Source: CAYLMM01 sp964384825
GTDB lineage: Bacteria; Krumholzibacteriota; Krumholzibacteriia; LZORAL124-64-63
Assembly: GCA_964384825.1 (NCBI GenBank)
Contig: CAYLMM010000006.1
Span: 1-64,000 of the forward strand
DNA: 64,000 nt
Direction: 5' to 3'
A program made the translations under genes and the position numbers. The notes beneath the pieces are model-generated. The model was given only the letters and a program-made list of their open reading frames with translations. It did no database searches and was not told the origin of the DNA. This document shows positions 55,744 through 64,000 of this stretch, piece after piece (within the stretch, counting starts at the first letter, position 1; every line of letters begins with the position of its first letter).

Positions 55744-56421
55744 TCACCGCATGGCCACGACCTCGCCGGTGTTCAGGTTCAGTTCGAAGGGAAGGCCGTC
55801 GACGTCGATGGCGGCGTAGTCGCTGCCGTCGAAGGTCACGGTGATCACGTGCTCGTCATCGGTGTAGACGATGGTCCCGCCGGTCGGCGGTCCGGTCAGC
55901 ACTACGGCCAGGTCGGTGACCGTGAAGGTCCGCTCGAACCCGCCGAACCAGACCGTGCCGCCGCCGTTGACCAGGGCGGTGGTCGGAGTCAGCGGGTCGG
56001 CGACCAGTTCCAGCGCCATCCGGATCAGGTCGTCCTCGCCGCCGACCAGCGGCTCGTCCGGGATGGTGAACAGCCAGGCCCAGTCGGGATCCTCGTCGTA
56101 GGCCACGATCTCGCCCAGGCGCTTGAACATGAGCAGGACCGTTCCCCTGACATCGCCGGTCAGGACGAGGGGGTAGGCTTCATCCTGCTTGGTCTCCGGG
56201 TTCGCCGGGTCGAGCTTGGCCGGCGAGAAGTCCAGGATCTCGGGCGCCAGATTGACCATGGCGTAGGCCACCGTCCCGCCCTGGTTGGCCAGATCCTGCG
56301 TGGTGGCCGGGAACTCGTCCTGGGGCGCGACCCCGTCGCCGCCGCAGCCGGACACGACCATCAGGCCGCAGGCCACCGACAACATGAGCGCTCCCGCAAA
56401 GATCATCGATCGGCGCAGCAT
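55744..56421 (-). CDS. Lipoprotein of unknown function
   Basis: A 225-residue lipoprotein. The signal segment GALMLSVACGLMVVSGCGG ends in the lipobox VSGC (Cys near 26). The mature protein is acidic and has beta-rich segments (TFTVTDLAVVLTGPPTGGTI and YTDDEHVITVTFDGSDYA). I recognise no family. It is convergent with the DUF6588-like gene, sharing its terminator, and has good upstream promoter elements. Confidence 0.75.
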   Translation of the reverse strand: MLRRSMIFAGALMLSVACGLMVVSGCGGDGVAPQDEFPATTQDLANQGGTVAYAMVNLAPEILDFSPAKLDPANPETKQDEAYPLVLTGDVRGTVLLMFKRLGEIVAYDEDPDWAWLFTIPDEPLVGGEDDLIRMALELVADPLTPTTALVNGGGTVWFGGFERTFTVTDLAVVLTGPPTGGTIVYTDDEHVITVTFDGSDYAAIDVDGLPFELNLNTGEVVAMR

Positions 56422-56472
56422 GGTTTCCCTCCTCGATCATCCCCCGTGGCGGAATCGTATTCGATAAGCTGG

Positions 56473-56501
56473 ATTCTACATCGCGAGAGGCCTTTTAGCA
56501 A
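56473..56501 (-). promoter_or_regulatory. Sigma-70 promoter for the lipoprotein gene
   Basis: On the minus strand: TTGCTA, 17 bp, TAGAAT, about 50 bp before the ATG at 56421. It overlaps a possible sigma-54 element (next entry). Confidence 0.5.
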
Positions 56502-56512
56502 TTATCCAGCCA
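56497..56512 (-). promoter_or_regulatory. Possible sigma-54 element (alternative reading)
   Basis: On the minus strand: TGGCTGGATAATTGCT, with GG-N10-GC spacing and intact TGGC and TTGC. It competes with the sigma-70 reading of the same bases. Confidence 0.35.
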
Positions 56513-56682
56513 CGGGCTCGGTCATGTCGACGGGGAGACGCGCGGATTCCGGTGAACGGCGGCGTGATGATCCTGATGACCCTGGTTCTGCCGACCTCGG
56601 CGGTGCGACGATTCCGCCCGAACAAGGGGGCGGCGTCCATGCGGCGCCGCCCCCATCCCGTTCGCGACCGTGCCGGCCGCAT

Positions 56683-57456
56683 CTATTTGATGAACAGATC
56701 CTTCAAGGCCTGCGACGTGGTCTGGCGACCCAGCCGGGCGATGGCGTCGGTCAGCCGGATCTCCTTCGGACACACCTCGACGCAGTTCTGGGCGTTGCCG
56801 CAGTCGGTGATCCCGCCCGGCCCCATGATCGCGTGCAGGCGGTCCTCCTTGTCGAACCCGCCGGTCGGATGGTTGTTGAACAGGGCCACCTGGGCCAGCG
56901 GGGCCGGCCCGATGAAGTCCTTCTCGGGCTTCGGCGATTTCCACGGCGCGGGCATCACCTGGGGGCACGCCTCCATGCAGCAGCCGCAGGTCATGCAGCG
57001 GGAGATGTCGTAGTTGTGCTCCCAGTCCTTCGGGCTGATCCTCGGGGCGTGCTCGTGGACGTCGTAGGAGCCGTCCAGCTCGACCCAGGCCTTGATCCGG
57101 CGCAGGGCGTCGAACATCGACTGGCGGTCGACCATCAGGTCGCGCACCACCGGGAACTTGGTCATCGGCTCAAGCTTGATCGGTTGCTCGAGCTGGTCGA
57201 CCAGGGCCGAGCAGGCCTGCCGCACCCGGCCGTTGATCAGCATCGTGCAGGCGCCGCAGACCTCCTCCATGCAGTTGGCCTCGTAGACCACCGGCGCCAC
57301 CTTCTCGCCCTTGATGTTGACCGGATTCTCCCGCAGGGCCATCAGCACCGAGATGACGTTGTGCCGCGGCTTGTAGGGGATCTGGAACTCGTCCCAGTAC
57401 GGTTCGGCGTCGGGGCCGTCCTGTCGCTTCACCTTGATGTGGATGAACTCTTGCAT
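56683..57456 (-). CDS. sdhB: Succinate dehydrogenase / fumarate reductase iron-sulfur subunit
   Basis: A 257-residue SdhB carrying electrons between SdhA flavin and SdhC haem. The 2Fe-2S ligands are in CMEEVCGACTMLINGRVRQAC. Later clusters are in CMTCGCCMEACPQ and CGNAQNCVEVCPKEI (4Fe-4S and 3Fe-4S). The layout matches the B. subtilis-type, menaquinone-linked enzyme rather than the E. coli type. It starts at 57456, 11 bp after the sdhA stop. Last gene of the sdhCAB operon. Confidence 0.95.
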   Translation of the reverse strand: MQEFIHIKVKRQDGPDAEPYWDEFQIPYKPRHNVISVLMALRENPVNIKGEKVAPVVYEANCMEEVCGACTMLINGRVRQACSALVDQLEQPIKLEPMTKFPVVRDLMVDRQSMFDALRRIKAWVELDGSYDVHEHAPRISPKDWEHNYDISRCMTCGCCMEACPQVMPAPWKSPKPEKDFIGPAPLAQVALFNNHPTGGFDKEDRLHAIMGPGGITDCGNAQNCVEVCPKEIRLTDAIARLGRQTTSQALKDLFIK

Positions 57457-57467
57457 CGCGCCCCCCC

Positions 57468-59357
57468 CTATCGGTAGTCCCGCGGTTTTTCCGGCGGGAG
57501 AATGCTGGTGTCCACGTCCTCGTACGTGATTTCGGGCCCGTCCTCGGTGTGGGTGGCGACCGTGGCCTTGAGCCACTTGTCGTTGTTCTCCATCCACTTC
57601 TCGCGGTACTGCTCGAACTCCGGATCGCCGGGGAACTTCCCTTCGGGGATGGGGATCTCGAACTCGGGTTTCCAGTGGCTGCCGCGGCATTCGTCGCGCA
57701 GGCGCGCGCCCTTGGCCACGACCTCGGCCAGGATGATCATGTCGTGCACCTGGCGGGCGAAGACCAGCGGCATGTTCGACCAGGACTTCAGATCGTCCAG
57801 GCAGACGTCGGCGCAGCGGGTCTTCAGCTCGCGGATCTGCTCGAGCGCGACGTCGAGATCGGCGTTGTTGCGGATGATCGAGACCTTCCGCCGCATCACC
57901 TTGCCAAGCTCGCTCCACAGCAGGAAGGGGTTCTCCTTCCCGCCGGACGTGAGGATCCGCTGGTTGACGTCCTGCTGGCGCTTCAGCTCGTCGCCGTAGA
58001 TCGCGTCGTCCAGATCCTCGCTGGAGCGGTCGACGCCCTTCAGGTAGGCCACGACGCTCTCGCCGGCGACCCGGCCGCTGTACGAAGCCGAGAGCAGCGA
58101 GTTGGCGCCCAGGCGGTTGGCGCCGTGGTAGGCGCCGTCGCATTCGCCGCAGGCGAAGAGCCCAGGGATGCTCGTCTGGTGGTTGCGGGGGCTGGGCTGC
58201 TTCATGCCGCCGGTCTGCTCGTCCTTCTCCCAGTCGACCCACAGCCCGCCCATGCTGTAGTGCACGGCGGGGAAGATCTTTATCGGACGGGTCGTCGGAT
58301 CCTCGCCGGCGAACTTCTCGTAGATCTCCATGATGCCGCCCAGGCGGGTGCGCAGGAATTCGGGATCCCTGTGGGTCAGGTCGAGATAGACCAGGTCCTC
58401 GCCGCCGAGGCCCATCTGTTCGTCGTGGACGACCTTCCAGATGGCGCGGGCCGCCACGTCGCGCGGCACCGTGTTGCCGAAGGCCGGATACCATTCCTCC
58501 AGGAAGTACCAGCGCTCGTCCTCGGGGATCTCCAGGGGATCGCGGACGTCGCCGCGCTTCTTCGGCACCCAGACCCGTCCGCCCTCGCCGCGGGCCGCCT
58601 CGCTCATCAGGCGGTTCTTGTCGTCGCCGGGCATTCCGGTCGGATGGAACTGGATGAACTCGCCGTTGGTGAACTTCGCGCCCTGCTGGTAGACGCGGCT
58701 GGCGGCGGCGCCGGTGCTGTTGGTCGAGTTGGTCGAGCGGTAGTAGATCAGCCCGAGGCCGCCGGTGGCCAGCACCACCGCGTCGGCGCGGAAGGTCTTG
58801 ACCTCCATGGTGCGCAGGTCGATGGCCGAGACGCCCTTGCACACGCCCTGGCCGTCGGTCACCACGCTCAGGAACTCCCACCATTCGTACTTGTGGACGC
58901 GGCCCGCCTCCTCGTGCTTGCGCACCTGCTCGTCGACGCTGTAGAGCAGCTGCTGGCCGCTGGTGGCGCCCGCGAAACAGGTCCGGCGGTTCTTGACGCC
59001 GCCGAAGAGCCGCAGGTCCATCATGCCCTCGGGCGTGCGCGAGAAGGTCACGCCCATGCGGTCGTAGGTGCGGATCAGGCCGGGCGCGTCCTCGCACATC
59101 GATTTGATCGGGGGCTGGTTGGCCAGGTAGGCTCCGCCCTTGATGGTGTCGATGATGTGCTGCTGGACCGAGTCGTGCTCCCCCTTGGTGTCGAGGCAGG
59201 CGTTGATGCCGCCCTGGGCGCAGGCGCTGTGGCTGCGCTTGACCGGGAACAGGGAGAAGAGATCGACGTCGTGGCCGGCCTCGGCGATGCGGATGGTGGC
59301 CCACAGGCCGCCCAACCCGCCGCCGACCACGATGATCTTCGGATTCTTCACTGCCAT
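57468..59357 (-). CDS. sdhA: Succinate dehydrogenase / fumarate reductase flavoprotein subunit
   Basis: A 629-residue SdhA that oxidises succinate to fumarate (or the reverse). The FAD dinucleotide-binding motif is GGGLGGLWA at 12-20. His43 in KRSHSACAQGG is the position that covalently binds FAD. HPTGMPGDD and RGEGGRVW belong to the active-site region. Size and motifs fit the Bacillus/Bacteroidota group. Start at 59357 follows GAGGACC. Second gene of sdhCAB. Confidence 0.96.
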   Translation of the reverse strand: MAVKNPKIIVVGGGLGGLWATIRIAEAGHDVDLFSLFPVKRSHSACAQGGINACLDTKGEHDSVQQHIIDTIKGGAYLANQPPIKSMCEDAPGLIRTYDRMGVTFSRTPEGMMDLRLFGGVKNRRTCFAGATSGQQLLYSVDEQVRKHEEAGRVHKYEWWEFLSVVTDGQGVCKGVSAIDLRTMEVKTFRADAVVLATGGLGLIYYRSTNSTNSTGAAASRVYQQGAKFTNGEFIQFHPTGMPGDDKNRLMSEAARGEGGRVWVPKKRGDVRDPLEIPEDERWYFLEEWYPAFGNTVPRDVAARAIWKVVHDEQMGLGGEDLVYLDLTHRDPEFLRTRLGGIMEIYEKFAGEDPTTRPIKIFPAVHYSMGGLWVDWEKDEQTGGMKQPSPRNHQTSIPGLFACGECDGAYHGANRLGANSLLSASYSGRVAGESVVAYLKGVDRSSEDLDDAIYGDELKRQQDVNQRILTSGGKENPFLLWSELGKVMRRKVSIIRNNADLDVALEQIRELKTRCADVCLDDLKSWSNMPLVFARQVHDMIILAEVVAKGARLRDECRGSHWKPEFEIPIPEGKFPGDPEFEQYREKWMENNDKWLKATVATHTEDGPEITYEDVDTSILPPEKPRDYR

Positions 59358-59379
59358 GGTAAAGGTCCTCTCCGTGGTG

Positions 59380-60021
59380 TTAGGGAAGCGGCGCCAGGAA
59401 GCCGGACAGGGCCCGGGCGGCGAAAACGAGCAACAGGGCGCCGACGCCGAAGCAGACGGCGGTCGAGATCTTCTGCGATCGCGGCCCGATGGTCGCGCCC
59501 CAGGTGATCAGGGCGAGCCACAGCCCGTTGCAGAAATGGAAGACGGCCGCGAGGATGCCCACGATGTACCAGGCCAGGACCCACGGATCGGCCAGGCTGC
59601 CGGCGAGATGGGCGAAGAGATCGGGCTTGGCGACGTTGCCCAGCAGGATCTGCCCCCGCGTGCCGTAGACGTGGGTGACGATGAAGACCAGCACCACCGC
59701 CGATGTGATCCGCTGCATCACGTACATCCAGTTGCGGGCGTAGCCGTAGTGAAGGGCGTTGGCCCGGCTGCCCAGCCAGATCCACAAACCGTAGATCGCG
59801 TGGAAGAGGATCGGCAGGGCGATGGCCAGGATCTCCATGACTTCGAGATACGGCATCTCGTCGATCTTCTTGATCACATGCTCGTAGAAGAAGTCCCCGC
59901 CGCCGGTGGCCAGGGAGTTCTCGAACAGATGGAAGCAGAGGAAGGCACCGATGGGGACGATGCCCAGCAGGCTGTGAAGCTTGCGCAGGGCGAAGTGCCG
60001 GTCGAGGGGAGGAGCGCTCAT
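59380..60021 (-). CDS. sdhC: Succinate dehydrogenase cytochrome b558 subunit
   Basis: A 213-residue membrane anchor with five hydrophobic segments and several His residues that can ligate two haems (KLHSLLG, FHLFENS, FHAIYG, VTHVYG, FHFCNG). A single five-helix subunit with no separate SdhD is the B. subtilis arrangement, which uses menaquinone and can be sensitive to membrane potential. First gene of the operon; ATG at 60021 is preceded by AAGGAGAG. Confidence 0.92.
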   Translation of the reverse strand: MSAPPLDRHFALRKLHSLLGIVPIGAFLCFHLFENSLATGGGDFFYEHVIKKIDEMPYLEVMEILAIALPILFHAIYGLWIWLGSRANALHYGYARNWMYVMQRITSAVVLVFIVTHVYGTRGQILLGNVAKPDLFAHLAGSLADPWVLAWYIVGILAAVFHFCNGLWLALITWGATIGPRSQKISTAVCFGVGALLLVFAARALSGFLAPLP

Positions 60022-60256
60022 CGGGGACTCTCCTTGGCGGCTGTTTGCGGGAAGGACGAGACGGACCGATGCAACGGCCCGCGGGCACTTCGTCAAGATA
60101 TACAGTACAACGGTATGGTAAGGGAACTATTATCAGCCGCGGCGGCGGCTTTCGGCTGTTTTTCGCGGCGCGGAGTTGCCGTCGCGGAACTCGCCGGTTA
60201 GGATGCGGTAGAAGCTCGAGTCCGTCTCGACGACATCATTTTTCGGGAGGTCGGTC

Positions 60257-60898
60257 ATGCGTCACCCGGTTTCCATCCTGACCTTGCTGCTGGCGGCCTT
60301 GCTGGCGACGTCGGCCTGGGCCCCCGCGGCCGCGGCCCGCCCGGGCTCCACCGAGATCATCCTGGAGGGCGGCGCCTCGCTGCCGCAGGGCGATCTGGGC
60401 GACAGCTTCGATACGCCCGCTGGCTTCGACGCCGACACCGGCTACGAGGTCGGCTTCCGCGTCCGGTCGCGCTGGCCGAACGGCTGGGCCCTGTCGCCCT
60501 CGTTCCACTACGTCCGCTTCGGCGAGAACAGCTTCCTGCTCGATGACGGCTTCGGCGGGACGATCGACGGCGCCGGCCGCTGCTCGATCTTCGAGTACGC
60601 CGTCGATTTCCAGTACTTCCTGCCCGCCCGGCGCCACAGTCCGCAGCTGTACCTGACCGCGGGCGTGGCCCTGACGCACAACCGCTACCGGGTTGAGTAC
60701 TCCGACGACACCTGGTTCGAGGAGGGGGTCAACGCCCTGGGCGGCTCGATCGGCATGGGGGTGCGGATCGGCGATGTCGAGCTCTCGGCCCTCTACCATC
60801 TGAACCGATTCGACACCACGGAATTCTACGCGCCCGAGGACTACGACTGGGACTGGATCTCGGTGCGCGTGGGCTTCGCGCTGCCGACCATCAGGTAG
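60257..60898 (+). CDS. Small outer-membrane beta-barrel protein
   Basis: A 213-residue protein. Signal peptide at about 1-24 (ILTLLLAALLATSAWAPAAAA). The remainder has alternating strands: TEIILEGGASLPQGDLGD, YEVGFRVRSRW, WALSPSFHYVRF, LYLTAGVALTHNRY, GGSIGMGVRIGDVELSALY. It ends VRVGFALPTIR, like OmpX/OmpA-type eight-stranded barrels. Function unknown. ATG follows GGGAGGTCGGTC. A terminator follows. Confidence 0.78.
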   Translation: MRHPVSILTLLLAALLATSAWAPAAAARPGSTEIILEGGASLPQGDLGDSFDTPAGFDADTGYEVGFRVRSRWPNGWALSPSFHYVRFGENSFLLDDGFGGTIDGAGRCSIFEYAVDFQYFLPARRHSPQLYLTAGVALTHNRYRVEYSDDTWFEEGVNALGGSIGMGVRIGDVELSALYHLNRFDTTEFYAPEDYDWDWISVRVGFALPTIR

Positions 60899-60920
60899 CG
60901 GGCCGCACGCCGGTTGGAAA

Positions 60921-60957
60921 AAACGACGCCGTCCGGGATGGGACGGCGTCGTTTTTC
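60921..60957 (+). terminator. Rho-independent terminator (bidirectional)
   Basis: 14-bp stem AAACGACGCCGTCC / GGACGGCGTCGTTT, GGGATG loop, followed by T-rich TTCTC. It serves both the beta-barrel gene and the convergent FN3-like gene, which ends at 60989. Confidence 0.9.
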
Positions 60958-60988
60958 TCTGCCTGGATCACGGTTCCGGCGGATTCCG

Positions 60989-61348
60989 CTAGAACAACGC
61001 GATCGGCTTGCCGGGCTGCCCCGGCGCTCCGAGGGTCGGAGTGTAGGGCTCGGATGTCTCCGAGTAGACTCCCTTGCGGCCGTAGGCGTCAACGCCCTGG
61101 ACGCGGATCATGTGCTGCTTCTCGTACTCGGCGACGAGGGTGTAGTTGGTCGTGGGGCTCTGCGCGATTTCCACGAATGCGCCCCCGTCGACGGAGTGCT
61201 CCACGACGTAGTACTCCACGGGGGACCCGGTGGTCGGTGCGGTCCAGGTGTACTGGACGCTCTCCTGGGCCAGGGCGCCGCCGGCGAGAGCCAGGACGGC
61301 CACCAGAGCCAGGAACATGCAGCGAATCATCTTGTGCCAACGAGTCAT
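60989..61348 (-). CDS. Secreted FN3-like domain protein
   Basis: A 119-residue protein. Signal peptide about 1-27 (MFLALVAVLALAGGALAQ). The mature ~92 residues are one FN3-like domain (VQYTWTAPTTGSPVEYYVVE ... YTLVAEYEKQHMIRVQGVDA). It stops at a Pro-rich tail without a sorting domain. Perhaps a small surface or binding protein. The start at 61348 has AAAGG upstream on the minus strand. Confidence 0.75.
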   Translation of the reverse strand: MTRWHKMIRCMFLALVAVLALAGGALAQESVQYTWTAPTTGSPVEYYVVEHSVDGGAFVEIAQSPTTNYTLVAEYEKQHMIRVQGVDAYGRKGVYSETSEPYTPTLGAPGQPGKPIALF

Positions 61349-61413
61349 CGGTCTACCGGCCTTTCAGGATGTGGTGCGGTGTCATTCGGACGTCCGCGGG
61401 ACGGGGTGTGGGT

Positions 61414-61458
61414 GATCGTCTACGGGAACGATCTGCAAAGTCCGGGCTGCAAGCCCGG
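61414..61458. other. Two adjacent stem-loops of unknown function
   Basis: GATCGT / ACGATC with an 8-nt loop, then CCGGGCT / AGCCCGG with a GCA loop, 8 nt apart. They could belong to the leader of the FN3-like gene (minus) or to a small RNA. Confidence 0.4.
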
Positions 61459-61684
61459 TGCCACTCGGGCGAGGGCCTGAAAGCGAGGGAACATCATCGG
61501 TGGCCGTTTCCGGGGATGGCGGGTGGGGTGCCGTCATTTCCGGAAAGGGGCCTCTGGATGTTCGTCTCCGATGTCGATCCGGCGAGGAAATCGAACCCTG
61601 GCTGCGAAATGCCCTGTCACGAAGCAGGTGTTGCGAAAAGGGAGACGTGAATGCTAAAACTCTCTCTTCGGGGGTGTCCGGGGC

Positions 61685-61707
61685 TCGATCAGCTCGGTCC
61701 TGATCGA
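61685..61707 (+). other. Stem-loop in the leader of the HD-fold gene
   Basis: TCGATCAG / CTGATCGA, 8 bp, with a CTCGGTC loop, about 68 nt upstream of the ATG at 61775. Confidence 0.4.
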
Positions 61708-61774
61708 CTCACGAAAAGGTAAAAAACCGGATTGTCCGAGTCAAACAATCACATTTTACTAAAGGAGAGAATGG

Positions 61775-62317
61775 ATGAACGCCGAAATCCTGGAGCTCTG
61801 GCCCGAATTGGAGTGGATCGGAGACGAGGATCTGCGGGAAAAGACGGCCGCGACCTGGGAACGCGCTCTGCGGGAGAGTCCGCTGACCGCCGCCGACCTG
61901 CAGCGGATCCCCTTCACCCTGCTGGTGCCGGATCTGAAGGTGAGCTTCATGGCCCACAAGCGGTGCGTGGTGCATGTGGCCCGCGATTCGGCCCTGAAGA
62001 TGAACGAGTTCTTCGGCGACGATCTGCACTGCGACATGGACACGGTGATCTCCGGGGCGATCCTGGCGGACGTCGGCAAGCTGCTCGAATACGCCAAGGA
62101 CGATGCGGGCGAGTCGATCAAGAGCGAGACCGGAAAGTATCTGCGCCATCCCTTCACCGGGGTGAGCCTGGCCCGGGCCTGCGGCGTGCCGGACGCGGTC
62201 TGCCACATCATCGCGACCCACGCGGGCGAGGGCGACATGGTCAAGCGCACGCCCGAGGCCTACGTCGTCCATCACGCCGACTTCATGACTTTCCTGCCGT
62301 TCAAGAACCGATTCTGA
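61775..62317 (+). CDS. HD-domain-like phosphohydrolase with substituted HD histidine
   Basis: A 180-residue soluble protein with an HD-fold pattern: HKRCVVHVA, GAILADVGKLLEY, RHPFTGVSLARACG, IIATHAGEG and a late YVVHHADFM. In HD enzymes the third element is H-D (ALLHDIGK). Here it is A98-D99, so one metal ligand is missing. Either another His compensates or activity is lost. Remaining His/Asp residues are mostly in place. ATG follows AAAGGAGAGA. The substrate is unknown. Confidence 0.75.
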   Translation: MNAEILELWPELEWIGDEDLREKTAATWERALRESPLTAADLQRIPFTLLVPDLKVSFMAHKRCVVHVARDSALKMNEFFGDDLHCDMDTVISGAILADVGKLLEYAKDDAGESIKSETGKYLRHPFTGVSLARACGVPDAVCHIIATHAGEGDMVKRTPEAYVVHHADFMTFLPFKNRF

Positions 62318-62348
62318 GCGGGGCGGGATTTCGGCGAAACAAATTGCG

Positions 62349-62376
62349 TTGACAGGCGGCCCAACTGGTATATTAA
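62349..62376 (+). promoter_or_regulatory. Sigma-70 promoter for the ferredoxin gene
   Basis: TTGACA (perfect), 16 bp, TATTAA, about 68 bp upstream of the ATG at 62444. Confidence 0.6.
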
Positions 62377-62443
62377 GGGCCTATCGAAAAGTGGACGCGG
62401 GGGCTTCCCCCATATCGTGCGGGTTCGTGTGGAGGAGATTATC

Positions 62444-62674
62444 ATGGCTGACAAGACCGACAAGGTTTCCGGAAGCGTGGATGGCAAGTACTTCGTCGAC
62501 AGCAACTGCATCGATTGCGACCTCTGTCGCCAGACGGCCCCCGACAACTTCGAGCGCAACGAGGACGAGGGGTTCAGCTACGTCTACAAGCAGCCTGCCA
62601 CCCCCGAAGAAGAGGAACTCTGCCGGGAGGCCATGGAGGAGTGCCCCGTCGAGGCCATCGGCGACGACGGCTAG
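62444..62674 (+). CDS. Single-cluster [4Fe-4S] ferredoxin
   Basis: A 76-residue ferredoxin. The ligands are Cys22, Cys25 and Cys28 (CIDCDLC) plus Cys67 in ECPVEA. Cys60 may form a disulfide, as in Thermotoga- or Desulfovibrio-type single-cluster ferredoxins. Carries low-potential electrons; the partner is not encoded nearby. ATG follows GGAGGAGATTATC, a strong ribosome site. Confidence 0.92.
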   Translation: MADKTDKVSGSVDGKYFVDSNCIDCDLCRQTAPDNFERNEDEGFSYVYKQPATPEEEELCREAMEECPVEAIGDDG

Positions 62675-62706
62675 GGCGCCCGGGGCCCGGCATTGGGAAT
62701 CGCACG

Positions 62707-62732
62707 GAGGCCCGGTCCGACGACCGGGCCTC
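62707..62732 (+). terminator. Terminator-like hairpin after ferredoxin
   Basis: GAGGCCCGGTC / GACCGGGCCTC stem (11 bp), CGAC loop, followed by TTCGCG. Confidence 0.7.
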
Positions 62733-62770
62733 TTCGCGTAGGGGCCGGATCGATTCGCCGGGAACGGACG

Positions 62771-62799
62771 GGAACTCCCGGTCGCCGCCGGCGTAGAAT
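62771..62799 (+). promoter_or_regulatory. ECF/sigma-E type promoter for htrA
   Basis: GGAAC at 62771-62775, 16 bp, CGTA at 62792-62795, as in envelope-stress ECF promoters. The overlapping TAGAAT (62794-62799) could be a sigma-70 -10, but no TTGACA-like -35 lies at 17 bp. Confidence 0.55.
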
Positions 62800-62859
62800 C
62801 CGCCGGAACGAAATCGAACGGGACCGAAGTTCCGATACGCAGACACCGGGAGAGACGAT

Positions 62860-64000
<1,141 letters not shown>

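Larger units (their letters stand above)
61349..61774. other. 426-bp spacer with hairpins
   Basis: A divergent spacer between the FN3-like and HD-fold genes. It contains two adjacent stem-loops (61414-61433 and 61442-61458) and another at 61685-61707, plus an AT-rich stretch at 61640-61770. No convincing reading frame or known riboswitch was seen. Confidence 0.5.

Noticed and set aside
60022..60256. A divergent promoter pair between sdhC and the beta-barrel gene
   Set aside because: The spacer has AT-rich stretches and TATTAT or TATATC strings, but no -35 at correct distance on either strand.
61385..61520. A known riboswitch (c-di-GMP, cobalamin, SAM or fluoride)
   Set aside because: None of the conserved core strings was found.

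Overview
The window is GC-rich, gene-dense bacterial chromosome, probably from a metagenome assembly, since it contains a run of ten N at 54264-54273. Seven secreted proteins end in an 80-90 residue FlgD-like Ig-fold sorting domain (NPFNPxT ... W-G-D ... ASGxYFYR ... basic end) of the type exported by type IX-like systems. Together with SLBB-rich polysaccharide export, a menaquinone-type SdhCAB and frequent TTG/GTG starts, this suggests a Gram-negative bacterium of an FCB-related candidate phylum (Krumholzibacteriota/Eisenbacteria-like). The phylum is an inference; no rRNA or other marker is present. I saw no tRNA, rRNA, CRISPR array, transposase or phage gene.

Layout. 148-4283: two convergent secreted FlgD-tail proteins. 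4530-5321: a protein-L-isoaspartate methyltransferase with a lipoprotein signal. 5576-20490: a surface-glycan cluster of twelve genes: PglF-like dehydratase, SLBB export protein, Wzz-like, Wzx-like, hexapeptide acyltransferase, GT4, Wzy-like, two more GT4, PglC-like phosphoglycosyltransferase, PglD-like acetyltransferase and, convergent, a PglE-like aminotransferase. The four Pgl-type functions make a complete UDP-di-N-acetylbacillosamine priming route. Each end of the cluster has a sigma-54 type promoter pointing inwards, and the left one follows a 10-bp-phased tandem repeat. 20736-28680: housekeeping genes (metallophosphoesterase, DsrC, DUF885 lipoprotein, MutM, TerB/DnaJ protein, oligoendopeptidase F) and two unknowns.

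28712-41447: four consecutive minus-strand genes for large modular secreted proteins. They combine cohesin-like domains, parallel beta-helices, an alpha/alpha toroid, a beta-propeller, FN3-like and dockerin-like segments with the FlgD-like tail. The two largest share a duplicated 1.66-kb 3' module. This is the best candidate for an undescribed extracellular assembly. 41975-50557: ClpB, a secreted beta-propeller protein, a small coiled-coil protein, another CARDB/FlgD-tail protein and a MATE-like transporter.

50633-64000: a DUF432-like/MscS pair, CorA, an EamA transporter interrupted by the N gap (probably an assembly artefact), an outer-membrane protein, a lipoprotein, sdhCAB, a small beta-barrel, an FN3-like secreted protein, an HD-fold protein lacking the HD histidine, a ferredoxin, and an HtrA protease cut by the window edge behind an ECF-type promoter. 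The region reads as an envelope-centred neighbourhood: glycan synthesis, secreted modular proteins, and envelope stress and turrgor functions.
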